Shown here one piece after another: positions 35,424 through 46,377 of a DNA stretch of 64,000 bases; position 1 is the stretch's first letter, and the number at the start of each line of letters is the position of its first letter. The stretch covers positions 110,219,939-110,283,938 of the forward strand of contig NC_084850.1 in assembly GCF_033115175.1 (NCBI RefSeq). The letters run 5' to 3'. The stretch comes from Lepus europaeus. Its lineage: Eukaryota > Chordata > Mammalia > Lagomorpha > Leporidae. The notes under the pieces are model-generated. The model saw only the letters and a list, made by a program, of their open reading frames with translations, was not told the DNA's origin and made no database searches. Made by a program: the position numbers and the translations under genes.

Positions 35424-35645
35424 AAAGAAAATGTAGAAAAGGAAAAGAAGCCTTTTACATGCTAAAATTATTATTTTGAAAAAAGAAGTGAGAAAAAGAA
35501 GTGAGAATGGATCATCATCACAAATACATAGTAAGAAATACTTGCATCTCAAACAAGACTTTTTAGTAATACAGTAGCAGTTCCATAAGTAGTGTCTTTT
35601 TATGGAGGGTCACTGTCAACAAGATTGCTGCCTAAAAGAAAAACC

Positions 35646-35949
35646 AGGGGGGCTGGCACTGTGACATAGCAGGTAACGCTGCCGCCTACAGTTCCGGCAT
35701 CCCACATGGGCGCTGGTTCAAGACCCAGCTGCCCCATTTCTGATCCAGCTCTCTGCTGTGGCCTGGGAAAACACTAGAAGATAGCCCAAGTGTTTGGGCC
35801 CCTGCACCCACGTGGGAGGCCTGGAAGAAGCTCCTGGCTCCTGGCTTCGAATCAGCAAATCTCCGGCAGATGGACGACCTCTCTCTCTCCTCTCTACCTC
35901 TCTCTGTAGCTTAGTCTTTCAAATAAATAAATAAATCTTTTTTAAAAAA
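35646..35949 (+). mobile_element. C-repeat SINE (CSINE1 type), short internal deletion
   Basis: The usual gttgtggccatttggggagtgaacca-type segment is lost between CAAATCTCCGG and CAGATGGACGA. TSD gaaaaacca / ggaaaacca. Confidence 0.92.
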
Positions 35950-36099
35950 GGAAAACCAAATTTCTTTCACAAAACAAGATGGAAAGCATCTTTCGATGCT
36001 GTTTTCTAGTTGTGTTAGAAATTTTATTTGAACCAGCTTAAAAGCAACAAATGGATTAGTATCAAGAGTATATAAACTTTTTGTTTCCTGGCCATATGT

Positions 36100-36530
36100 T
36101 AGAAGCCAAGTATGTTACTTTCTTGTTGTTTCTGTGAAAATCCCCCCCCCCACACACAACAAAATTCATGGCTTAGAATAACACAGAACCATCACCTCAT
36201 GGTTCTGGAGGACACAGGTCCAAAATGGGTCTCAGTGGGCTACTACTGAGGTGTTGGCAGGGCTGCTTGCTTTCTGGAGACACACGGGGAGAATCTGCGT
36301 GCTCACCTTTTCCAGCTTCCAGAGGCTGTCTGCATTTCTTGGCTCATGAACCTTTCTTCCATATACACAGCCAGCAATGGTAAATGAAGTCTTTTTCATG
36401 TTGATCATTCTTCTGCCTCCTACTTCCAATCTTTATGAGACCTTTGCAATTACACTGGGCCCATGCAGGTGATCCAGGAGGATTTCCTCATCTGAAGGCC
36501 AGGTGATTAGCAACATTAAATTCCAACTGC
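36100..36530 (+). repeat. Old mammalian interspersed repeat, family not named
   Basis: ATGGTTCTGGAGGACACAGG, gggctactactgaggtgttgg and the following block resemble the repeat at 59395-60175. A short poly-C/(CA) tract precedes it at 36143-36159. Confidence 0.45.
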
Positions 36531-36663
36531 AACACTAAAATGCAAGGTATCATATTCACCGGCTCCAGTGTATTTGTCCAGGGGTGGGGGAAATGTTAGT
36601 ATTCTGCTGACCATGCTAATTTTTAACAGGACTACAAAATGTTACTTACAGAATCTTTCTCTT

Positions 36664-36919
36664 GGGGTCGGCGCTGTGGCACAGTGGGTTAACGCCCCTG
36701 CCTGAAGCGCCCGCATCCCATATGGGTGCCGGTTCTAGTCCCGGCTGCTCCTCTTCGATCCAGCTCTCTGCTGTGGCCTGGGATAGCAGCAGAAGATGGC
36801 CCAAGTCCTTGGGCCCCTGCATCCATGTGGGAGACCCGGAGGAAACTCCTGGCTCCTGGCTTTGGATTGGCGCAGCTCTGGCTGTTGTGGCCATCTGGAA
36901 GTGAACCATCGGATAGAAG

Positions 36920-36957
<38 letters not shown>

Positions 36958-37019
36958 CTCTCCTCTCTCTGTGTAACTCTGACTTTCAAATAAATAAAAG
37001 AAATCTTTAAAAAATATAA
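36664..37019 (+). mobile_element. C-repeat SINE (CSINE1 type), full length
   Basis: Head GGGGTCGGCGCTGTGGCACA, long (TC)n at 36922-36955. TSD agaatctttctct / agaatctctctca. Confidence 0.95.
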
Positions 37020-37221
37020 AGAATCTCTCTCATCATTCATCACTTCTAATCCTCCTAGTCTCCATATCAGCCACCAGATGGATATTTCAAATGTTCTAGG
37101 TTTATTCCAAAGTGCGACTCAAGTAAATGTGATAACACAGGCCCTGCTCCATAGATTCCTTTCTACTTTGCATCGTTTCCCTTTCTTCTACAATATCCTG
37201 ACGTTTGGAGAAAGGCCTCTG

Positions 37222-37610
37222 TTCCAGTTATTGCTGTGTAAGAAATCACTTAGGGACTTAAAATAATAAAAATATTTTGCACACAATTCTGCATTTTGGG
37301 CAAGACTCAACAGGGACAGCTTCTTTCTACTCCACTTGGCATCAGATGGGGTGGCTTCAAAGGCTGGGAGCTAGAATCATTTAGTAATTCTCTCAGTTTT
37401 GGCAGTGAATGGTGGCTGTGCACTGGGGCCCACAGTGGTGTTGTCAACTGGACCACCCACCCGTGACCTCTCAATGCGGCTTGGGATTCCTCTCAGCATG
37501 GCAACTGGGTTCCAAGGGCCAGCATCTCAAGAGAGGCCCTTGTATCTCATACAAGAAGAAGCAATATCACCTTTTATGACATGGCCTCAGAAGTGCCAGC
37601 TGCATTCATT
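37222..37610 (+). repeat. Old mammalian interspersed repeat, family not named
   Basis: CCAGTTATTGCTGTGTAAGA, ACTCCACTTGGCATCAGATG and cttcaaaggctgggagctag belong to the same dispersed family as 17237-17481. Confidence 0.45.
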
Positions 37611-37751
37611 TTGACAAGGTAGCCCCAAAACCTCATCGAAATTCAAGGGGAGAATCAGAGCTTCTCATTTGTTGATGCAAGATTGCAAGGTTGTGGAAAT
37701 ATACATGGGGGCAGAAATAAGTTTGCAGCCATATTTAAGAAATACAATTGG

Positions 37752-38088
37752 TTGGGGCCGGCGCCGTAACTCACTTGGTTAATCCTCCGCCTGCGGCGCT
37801 GACATCCCATATGGGCGCCGGGTTCTAGTCCCGGTTGCTCCTCTTCCAGGCCAGCTCTCTGCTGTGGCCCGGGAAGGCAGTGGAGGATGGCCCAAGTGCT
37901 TGGGCCCCGCACCCGCATCGGAGACCAGGAGGAGGCATCTGGCTCCTGGCTTCGGATCGGCATAGTTGCAGCTGTAGTGGCCATTTGGGGGGTGAACCAA
38001 CAGGAAAAAGACCTTTCTCTCTGTCTCCCTCTCTCACTGTCAGACTCTATCTGTCAAAAATAATAATAAAAATATTTTCAAAAAAAGA
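37752..38088 (+). mobile_element. C-repeat SINE (CSINE2 type), full length, young
   Basis: Perfect 15-base TSD AAGAAATACAATTGG at 37737-37751 and 38089-38103. CpG-rich head GGCCGGCGCCGTAACTC. Confidence 0.96.
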
Positions 38089-38103
38089 AAGAAATACAAT
38101 TGG

Positions 38104-40812
38104 CCATAGTTTCTCGGCCACTTTTCCATTTTTCTCTTTGTTTTTAAGCTTCTCCTTTCTTCCATTCTATTTGTCTCCTTTGCACAATTGTACCTCCCAC
38201 TGATATCCTTTCATCTCCCCTCCCTTCTAGTTCAAGATCACGCCAACCCCGAGTTGACAAATGATAGTTTCTTATGGTAATGGAAAAAGACTCTAGCATG
38301 CCCAAAATAGGAGCTCTTCACGGTTGGAATCAGGGACTATTCAACCATTTGGAACTCACAAAAATGGCAATCTCATATGCCCTAAGTTAATATTTGCTGC
38401 CTGTCTAGTCAGAGAAAACCATACCACAGCCTCGCTCTCAGAAGAAAATGATTCCTCCCCACACCTCAGGTTTCCAGTGCGTGGGAGTGTCCTGAAACAG
38501 GTTGTACCTTTCTCGGACTCCATCCTCACTCCACAGAAGGCGGAGGACATCGGGTCCATTCGGAAAGACTAACTTAGGCAGGCTTGCCTTAGCAGCTCCC
38601 TTGTTCCACATAGGGCAAACCCACTGACGGGCAAATGCGGCTGTTTTCCAAGATTCCTCCCAGACTCCAATATCAGGATGAATCATCTGAATTTTTGGCA
38701 CTTTCCCCCACAAACATTCAAGCTATGAAGGAAGTGTCAACCAGTGCTTATTACAACAGAAACAAAATTATCTGAATGAAGCAAGCATGGGTTAGGAGCC
38801 TCAGTGTCAATTACCTGCGGTAAAACACGACACCCTCCTTGGAATGACTAACCCCATGACACTAACTGCAGTCCTCGCGTTCTACACATACTTCAGCTGC
38901 TCAGGAACATATATGTGCTCTTTCACAATGTGTGTGTTTCACTTATTTAAAAGAAAAGGCAGGGCTTGTGATTAACACGGCATTGAGAGCAACCGGAAAA
39001 CTTTAAATACCTTGATCAGACCCACAATCTGGTACTTTCGTTTTCATTTTTCCTTGACTGCCAAACAGGAAATCTCCTCAATTAGACGTCTTCTAAGAAG
39101 GAAAAAAAGAAGGCAAGGCCATTATCCAAGGACACAGCAAGTTGTGTCAGGTATTCCAACATGGCGGAAGTATAGTCAGGTTTTAATTGGCCCTAGTAAG
39201 CTCACCCACAAGCTACAACATTCTTTACCTCAGCAGTGTGGTATTCAAAAAGGGGAAAAAAAAACCCTACAAAGGTCGGTTTTGCCTTGGAAAACATCAA
39301 ATGAATCCTGTTCCAGTTTCATCCTGTTAACTGAATGCTCCTTAATACAAGTGAACATTATCAACACCAGTAAGATTAATATTGAAACATAAAAGAAATT
39401 CTGGAAAATGCTCCACCCCCAACATTATTTACTGAGCTAGTTAAAATAAAGAACTGGGCTCAAAGTTGTGCTAGTATTTCCCTAGTGTTCTTATCTACTG
39501 AGTTCAAACCCACTTTCTCTAGATAGTTCAAGGTCAGACAATTGCCGTTTATAATCTTTTTCTTATCTAAGCTAAGCGATACAAACTTTCTCTAAGCCAG
39601 ACTCTCACCAGTTTGGTATTATTCGACGTGAGCACACTAGCAGGTATGTTTTAAAATGTTCAAGGTAAAGGTTTCTGAAGGACTAAAAGGAAGTAGTGAA
39701 ATATAGGAAAAAGTAGGGGAAAGTATACAAAAATGTTCCTCCTAAAAATAAAACCAAGCCAAAACAGGAAGAACTAAAGTTGTGGTTTTCGTGGACCCTG
39801 TTTAGTCAGATGCACAACTATTTTGTTTTCTGCTTGAACTTGACCAAGACTTTTGGCATTAAAAAGAAAGCAACTAACTCAATTTTTAAAAAGGAATGGA
39901 AAAATCTTTGGAAGTGGGACCTGCAGAGTTTTTATGGAAGATGCATCCATTTGAGTCTAGGCTAATTGCCTTTCTTATAACTGCCACCATTCAAGTGAGT
40001 GTCTGGAGAAACTCTGTGTGTAGATGTGCTTTTCCTTAACCAACATTTCATTAGTTAAACACAATTCTTTAATGGCACAAGGAGACTCCTAAAGAATGTA
40101 GGAAATAGAAAAGATATGGAATTCTCATTTCTCAAAACCAGAGGAGACCTTAAAGAGTTCAAGTGCTTTCACTCCTTAGCTCCTTTGCGTTGGCTTCAAA
40201 CCCTTTGTCCATGCTGAAACCCAGGAAGGCAGGACAACGGAACAAATGGGGACCCCTCCAGCCTACACTCCACTCCCCTTATCTTCCTACCCGAATTCCA
40301 TCTTCCACCACACAAGGCCTTGCTTGCACATACATGGATAGTCCAGTCTGCATGGCCAAGCCCTGTCCGGAGCTCCCCCACCCTGCTTCAGGCCTATGTT
40401 GAGGGGCCCAGCACAAACCCAGGACAGATGCCAATGAAATCCATGGAATGGGTTCTGGATCATTTGGACAGGGAATTCTTGGAGTACCCAAAGTACCCAG
40501 AGGATAGTATAGAAGTAGAGGCACAAGCCATGGTCTTTCCCTTGGCTCTGAGGACATCTTGCTCCATGAGGTGTGACAAAGCCTTAGGATAGAGTGGGAG
40601 CATTCTACAATCAGGATTCGGGGCAGAAGTCCTGGATTCATGAATCAAAGTATGGCACTGCCTTCCAAATATAAAAAAGGTTGTTTGTTGGTAGAAAACT
40701 ATTATCACGTCTATTACCTATCAGAAAGTTCTACTGAGCTCTAAATGAACTAACTAGAGGGCAAGTCAAGTGTTTGGAGAAACTCAAGAACCGTCTTTAA
40801 AATTCCCTAAGT
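38104..40812. other. No gene seen; 2.7 kb with no repeat I can name
   Basis: The longest stretch without a recognisable insertion apart from the gene region. The frames in it (for example 39012-39392, 126 codons; 40279-40641, 120 codons on the minus strand) overlap others on both strands and match nothing I know. Confidence 0.5.
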
Positions 40813-41168
40813 AAGAGCAGGTGTTTGACTTAGTAGTTAAGCCACCAGTTAGGACACCCATGTCCCACTTGGCACTACCTGGATTTGATTCCCACCTCCT
40901 GATTCCAACTTCTTGTTAATAGAGACCCTGGGAGGCAGTGGTGATGGTTCAAGTAGCCGGGTTCTGATCCGCATGTAGGAGACCTGAATTGCATTCCTGG
41001 CTCCCAGCTTCAGCCTGATCCAACCCTGGCTATTGTTGGCATTTGAGAAGTGAGCCAAAATATGAGATAGAGAGAGAGAGAGAGACAGAGAGAGAGAGAC
41101 AGAGAGAGAGAGAGAGGATGAATCTGCTCCTCTCTGCCTATCAACTAAATAAATACTTTTTTTAAAAA
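40813..41168 (+). mobile_element. C-repeat SINE (CSINE3 type) with (GA)n instead of (TC)n
   Basis: Head GAGCAGGTGTTTGACTTAGT, body GACCCTGGGAGGCAGTGGTG. At 41066-41116 a plus-strand GA-rich stretch occupies the place where other plus-strand copies carry TC. Confidence 0.85.
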
Positions 41169-41180
41169 AATTCCCAGAGC

Positions 41181-41496
41181 TATTTTTTTTTTGACAGGCA
41201 GAGTGGACAGTGAGAGAGAGAGACAGAGAGAAAGGTCTTCCTTTGCCGTTGGTTCACCCTCCAATGGCCGCTGGCGCTGATCCAAAGCCAGGAGCCAGGT
41301 GCTTCTCCTGGTCTCCCATGGGGTGCAGGGCCCAAGCACTTGGGCCATCCTCCACTGCACTTCCTGGGCCACAGCAGAGAGCTGGCCTGGAAGAAGGGCA
41401 ACCAGGACAGGATCCGGCACCCCGACCAGGACTAGAACCCGGTGTGCCAGCGCCACAAGGTGGAGGATTAGCCTATTGAGCCGCGGCAGCGCTGGC
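41181..41496 (-). mobile_element. C-repeat SINE (CSINE2 type), full length
   Basis: T-run and TTGACAGGCAGAGTGGACAG at left; the head end GGATTAGCCTATTGAGCCGC lies at right. Confidence 0.95.
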
Positions 41497-41759
41497 CAGT
41501 AACTTTCCCTTTTAAAAACTTAACAACCATAGACTAGTTTTCAAATTCATCCAAAGAATAAACATCCCAGTTGCCATGACATATGCTAACAAATTGGATT
41601 CAAGTTCAGAGAAAGAGTAAATTAGGCCAGACCACAAATGAACATTGTGTAAATGTGAAACATGAAAATCCCAACACGAGCAAAACAGAAAATTGTTTTT
41701 AGAAGCAAAACCAGACTTTCTCAAGATTTGATGTAAGGTTTTGATGTAGAAAATTCTTT

Positions 41760-41807
41760 TTTTAACATTTTTTTTGAAAGGCGGAGTGACAGAGGGAAAC
41801 GGGGAGG

Positions 41808-41855
<48 letters not shown>

Positions 41856-42107
41856 CGATCTTCCATCCATTGGTTCACTCCCCAAATGGCCACAACAACT
41901 GGACTGCACCAGGCCAAAGCCAGGAGCCAGGAACTCCATTTGGGGCTCCCACATGGGTGACAGAGGTCCAATTATTTGGGCCTTCTTTGATGCTTTCCCA
42001 GGTGCATTAGCAGGGAGCAGAACCGGAAATAGAGTAGCTAGGACTCAGATATGGGATGTCGGTGTCACAGGCAGCTGCTTAACCACCTGTGCCACAACAC
42101 AGGCTCC
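41760..42107 (-). mobile_element. C-repeat SINE with expanded (GA)n
   Basis: Perfect 18-base TSD TGATGTAGAAAATTCTTT at 41742-41759 and 42108-42125. A pure (GA)n lies at 41811-41850. Confidence 0.95.
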
Positions 42108-42256
42108 TGATGTAGAAAATTCTTTAAAAATGTAAATATATGGAGAGTAATTAATTCCAGTCTATGCTGTTCCTTTCTGCCTACTTCATGTCTATGCCTT
42201 CCCTTCAGTCTTAAACTGTCATCTATGGGCTCTTGAGGGAGGTATCACATAATGGA

Positions 42257-42336
42257 CTGTGCATGAATTTCAAAAATTTTTAGCACTAAAATACACATAT
42301 CTTTTAACTCCATTTCCATGAACTGTTTGAATTACA
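42257..42336. mobile_element. Half of a mariner-like MITE
   Basis: GTGCATGAATTTCAAAAATT, then tagcactaaaatacacatat and CCATTTCCATGAACTGTTTG match the right arm of the MITE family at 15233-15450. The left arm is absent. Confidence 0.6.
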
Positions 42337-42555
42337 GTTTTCAAATTTAGGAAGACTTTCTAAAAATCTGAAGTCACTTATTACTTTACCTCAGATGTTA
42401 AGTAAAACTAAGAAACCTGAGGAAATTTTAACAAGTGAATCTTGGGAGATTTGCCTTTTTTTTTTATAAACTGCTCTTGAATAAAATAGTAGTTATTACT
42501 AGTACAATAGTGCTTATTGGGCCTGGGAAATCATTGGTTCATATAGGATCCAATG

Positions 42556-42893
42556 CTGAAGGCAGACATTTGATGCAGTGTTTTAAGACACTGCTTAGGG
42601 TGCCTGCATCCTATATCGGAGTGGCAGGGTATGAAGCAAAGTCATACTTCTGACGCCAGTTTCCTACTGATGTAAACCATGGGAGGCAGGGGGTGATGGT
42701 TCAAGTGTTTGGGTCCCTGCTACCCACAAGTGAGACCCAAATGGAGTCCTTGGTTCCTGGCTTTGGCCTTGGTCCAGTCCCAGCTGTTGCAGGCATGTGC
42801 GGAGTAGACCAGTGGATGGAAGAGCTCTCTCAGGCTGTCTTTATCTCTGACTCTCTGCATTTCAAATAAATGAAAATAATTTTTTTAAAAAAA
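42556..42893 (+). mobile_element. C-repeat SINE (CSINE3 type)
   Basis: Head AAGGCAGACATTTGATGCAG, ATCCTATATCGGAGTGGCAG, body and TTTCAAATAAATGAAAATAA tail. Confidence 0.88.
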
Positions 42894-43343
42894 TTTATTA
42901 TTATTTCAAAGTGAGCATTATTCTCCTAGATCAGAATCACTATGTAAAAACAATGTTATGTGAAGTAATAGTTTCAAAAATAAAGTTGATAATGGTAATT
43001 ATTTAGTTTAGTTTTGTTGTCTGTATCTATTTTTCTATATTCAATAAACCGTGAATATTCTGAAAACAAGGCACAATTAACATCTCAGAAAGTTCTTGCC
43101 ATCACTTGACCAAATTGAGTTTTTGCTTGTAATTCAGGTTCTCCCTCAAACATTGAGAAATGAAATAGCTACCTGTTGTTTCATATATGTAACTGAATTA
43201 CATGTTTCTTTAATATGGACATACTGTCCTAGGCTGCATATATTACTGAAGAAATATGAGCATAGGTGGAAATTGAGGTATAGGCCAACATTTACAGTAA
43301 AAGAAACCAGTATGGCACTTAAGTAGTGTCAAAAGAAAGTTCT
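42894..43343. other. No gene seen; unassigned intergenic DNA
   Basis: Nothing I can name. Confidence 0.45.
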
Positions 43344-43488
43344 GGGGCCAGAACTGTGGTGTAGCCAATCGCTTGGGCCCCTGAACCCACACGGGAGACC
43401 TGGAAAAAGATCCTGGCTCCTGGCTCCAGCCTGGTCCAGCACTGCTTGTTGTGGCCATCTGGGGAGTGAACCAACCAATGGAAGACCT

Positions 43489-43526
<38 letters not shown>

Positions 43527-43575
43527 TGTTCTGTAATTCTGACTTTCAAAATAAATAAATAAATCTTTTAAAAAA
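43344..43575 (+). mobile_element. C-repeat SINE, large internal deletion, with (CG)8
   Basis: GGGGCCAGAACTGTGGTGTA jumps directly to CGCTTGGGCCCCTGAACCC, losing about 110 bases including the B box. The CT-rich stretch continues into (CG)8 at 43511-43526. TSD aagaaagttct / aagaaacttct. Confidence 0.93.
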
Positions 43576-43988
43576 GAAACTTCTAAGTGCCACTCTATAT
43601 ATCATCTAATTCTCCCTGCGACTGTGATGTAAGCATCGTGGTTATTATTATGTCTGATTGCAAATGAGACAAGAGGCTTGGAAAGTTAAATACACACAAT
43701 TTTAAGTAGGAGCAAGAGAATTTGCACACACAATCTTCCGTCTCCAAAGTCTATTTCTTTCTACTATGTGGCTTCAGTGAGTTCTTTTAATTTTTTGCTT
43801 GTACTTTGATATTTTAAAGGGGACATAAAACAAGAGACTCTGCACTTACATTTGGTGCTGTCCAGCTTATCTTTACATATTAATGATTAACTTTCTCTGG
43901 CACTGGCAGGCACCCCAGACTTGATACTTCCCTCTTTTTTTCACTGCTGGTAAAAGCTGATAAGAGTTGAGCAGCTCCTTCTCATGCT
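43576..43988. other. No gene seen; MIR-like trace at 43590-43765
   Basis: gcaaatgagacaagaggctt, then aaagttaaatacacac and ctccaaagtctatttctttc are consistent with reverse MIR. Confidence 0.5.
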
Positions 43989-44015
43989 ACACACACACAC
44001 ACACACACACGTGTG
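43989..44015 (+). repeat. (CA)n / GTGTG microsatellite
   Basis: Eleven AC units followed directly by GTGTG. Confidence 0.95.
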
Positions 44016-44823
44016 CTGGCAGAAAAATTAAACTTCAAACTTACATGCTTTTTATATTCAAGCCCTTTGAGCTTAAAGAATATTTCATGACTTTGCAGTT
44101 GAAAACTGAAGTTGATCTGACATGGATTCCCCCAAGACAATGAAATACAGAAGATACAGAGAACTGATTTCACCTGTCTCACCATCCCTGTAGAGCACTG
44201 AGATGGCATATGGCAGCATTCCCTAGGGCCCCGTAGCAGCCTCCATTAGATGTGCCGTCCAATACTGCTGACTGGCTCACTGAAAAACTGGAAGTGTTAC
44301 TGGATACGATCCAACAAAACTTAGCACTCAGTTGGGGATTAGCGAAAAAGGCCATGGCTCATGTTCCGATGCATTTAAGGCCCCCCCAAAATCCACATAA
44401 AAATTGGTAAATAAAGATCTGCAAGTAGTAGTAGTACACAAGTAGTAGTAGTAGTAGTAGGGGCCTCTTTCCAAACTTTTACTTCTCAACAGCCCCCCAA
44501 ATGAAATGCTGGCCTTTAAAAGCAGTCTTCACACCTCAAAGCATTTTGTCTTCTTAAAACATTCAAATTGCTAATTGATAGCGCCAATAAGCTAGGTAAA
44601 TTTGTTGAAAGTGCATATTTGTACCTTTCCAAACACTTTGAATATTAATGAACTTTTATTAAGATGTGTATAGTCCAATCTTGGTACTGAATTAGCAAAT
44701 CTCGTCAGTAGCCACTTTCCAAACAAAACTAAATACCCACAGAGATGAATAGCCACCACCTCGAAACACTGGAGAGAAAAATAAAACTTGCCTTTGCTAA
44801 AAAAAAAAAGGAAGTCACTTATA
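44016..44823. other. No gene seen; (GTA)n repeat at 44424-44461
   Basis: Two blocks of AGTAGTAGT separated by ACACA. Remaining sequence free of SINEs and without coding signal; it lies just beyond the likely MID1IP1 3' end. Confidence 0.6.
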
Positions 44824-45822
44824 TTTATTTTTATTTAGGATCTAACCCTTTTGTTGGCAGATTAAAGAGCAACAAACGCTGGTCTAGATTAGTTAACACA
44901 TTTGGGTTTTTTATTTTTGTGAATATAGTCTACATCTGGATTAAAAAAAGTTTTAAATAAAATTAAGACATATAACAACAGAGGAACCCTTCATCATCCT
45001 ATGCACAACACGTGTAGAATGTCAGTTGGTTCCATTTTCGATAAATCCACTTTCTCATAATAATGTTATTATTTTCACTGGCAGAGTGGCAAGCTTTGTA
45101 CAAGCTGGCACCCTGCCAGCTTACAACACACTGGGGTGGGGGAGGGGTGGGGTGAAGGGGATGGGGGTGAGGGTGCCACAGGACTACTGTACAGTGTAAC
45201 AGAGAATCATTAATAAAGTAGTACCGGTTACCGACAGACAGTGCTGTTTGTGCGCTTATCACAATGGAATCGCGGAAGTTTCAGAGCAAGGAGATTTGAA
45301 ATACTTAAGACAGGGCCACTGTTACAAAAAGAAATAGTGCAAACAGGAAAAACTGATGCAATCCTAGCAACGCCAGGGCCTCCACTGGCCCAACCACAGC
45401 GCGGCGGGAGGCTGCCCGCCCCGCCTTCCCCACCACCCAGCTCTGGGCTGCACTCCCAAGTGTGGCAACCCAGTGCCGCGCCCTGGCATGGCCCCTTCCC
45501 AGGCCCTTTTCCTCCGGAAAGAACAGACAAGAAACCCCAGGAAAGGCACAGGCTGAATCCGGGCCTTCAGCCCAACCCCATTCCCACCAACAGAGAACAC
45601 AGACACCCGCGGGGTGGGGGTGGGGGCTTAAGTCCCCCCTCTTCCGCTGCCACTATCCTCTCCTCCTCCACACAGCCCAGCCGCGCCCTCTGCACGTACG
45701 CAGCCCCCCAACTTTGCAGTCTGCTCTTCGCGCCACACAGCCCAGAAGAAAAGAGCTTTGAGGAAAGAGAGAAGGTGAGAGGTGGGGCCGGAGAGGGCGC
45801 TGGGCAGCCGCAGGCACCCTCC
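44824..45822 (-). other. MID1IP1: Probable MID1IP1 3' untranslated region
   Basis: The 1 kb downstream of the MID1IP1 stop has no SINE insertion, in contrast to DNA further out, and ends in AT-rich sequence with poly(A) signals on the minus strand. It includes a C-rich mRNA segment (G-rich on the plus strand, about 45130-45175). The true 3' end cannot be fixed from sequence alone. Confidence 0.6.
44910..44915 (-). promoter_or_regulatory. Candidate poly(A) signal AATAAA for MID1IP1
   Basis: Minus-strand AATAAA about 910 bases below the stop codon. Two overlapping alternatives (AATAAAAATAAA) lie at 44824-44835. One of these is likely used; the sequence cannot decide which. Confidence 0.45.
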
Positions 45823-46377
45823 TCAGTGGCTCCAGTTGCTGAAGCCAATCTCCTGCTTGTATCTGTTGGTGAGGATGTTGGCTTTGCGCGTGAGTTTGGA
45901 CAGCACAGTGTGCAGCCCGCGCAGGTGGTAGTGGAACTGCTGCTCCAGGTCTTCCTCGCCGGCGTCCGCGCTCTCCAAGTGGCTCAGGTCCACCAGGATG
46001 TCTTTGGACTTCCAGGCGCTGCCCTCCTCGCTCCCCGCAGCCGGCGGCGGCGGCTGATGGAGGACTCCCCACTCGATGTCGTTGCGGATGGACTTGAGCA
46101 GCACGTAGTGGCTGTACATGTCCCGGGAGGGCGCAAAAAAGCTGCCGTTGGCGCTGCCCGGGCTGGGGGCCGGGGGCGTGCCCTCCTCCAGGCAGCCGCC
46201 GCTGCCGCCTACCTCCACGCCAACGTCGTCATCTAGCCCAGGCTCCGCCAGGGGCACGTCGCGCAGCAGGCTGGGCACCATCACCGTCTGGTCCATGTTG
46301 TTCACGGCGCCGATGAAGCGATTCATGGCGTTGAAGAGCGAGTGCTTCTGGTTGTAGGTGTCGCAGATTTGCATCAT
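45823..46377 (-). CDS. MID1IP1: MID1IP1, MID1-interacting protein 1 (Mig12 / Spot14-related)
   Basis: Encodes a 184-residue protein of the THRSP/MID1IP1 (Spot14) family in one uninterrupted exon. Family knowledge: the cytosolic protein binds acetyl-CoA carboxylase and promotes its polymerisation and activity, pairs with THRSP, and binds the E3 ligase MID1 to stabilise microtubules, so it acts in lipogenesis and cytoskeletal control. Seen here: start [12 protein letters not shown], a helical N-terminal part to about residue 40, an acidic and glycine-rich low-complexity middle (about 45-80), a conserved block around [19 protein letters not shown] (86-104), a proline run (109-112), and a basic helical C-terminus (about 141-178) with heptad-like leucines. 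Two adjacent ATGs occur; the first (46375-46377) has an excellent Kozak context, GCCACC. The frame stays open 51 codons further up to a GTG but contains no upstream ATG, so I reject an extension. It ends at TGA 45823-45825. The extra alanine after the proline run makes it one residue longer than the 183 I recall for human. Confidence 0.97.
   Translation of the reverse strand: MMQICDTYNQKHSLFNAMNRFIGAVNNMDQTVMVPSLLRDVPLAEPGLDDDVGVEVGGSGGCLEEGTPPAPSPGSANGSFFAPSRDMYSHYVLLKSIRNDIEWGVLHQPPPPAAGSEEGSAWKSKDILVDLSHLESADAGEEDLEQQFHYHLRGLHTVLSKLTRKANILTNRYKQEIGFSNWSH

Noticed and set aside
39012..39392. 126-codon plus-strand frame
   Set aside because: Low-complexity basic stretches, no family match and no gene context.
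40279..40641. 120-codon minus-strand frame
   Set aside because: Overlapped by several frames on both strands; no domain.
45241..46236. 331-codon plus-strand open frame
   Set aside because: It is the antisense shadow of MID1IP1 and its 3'UTR in a GC-rich CpG island, where stop codons are rare. No family resemblance.
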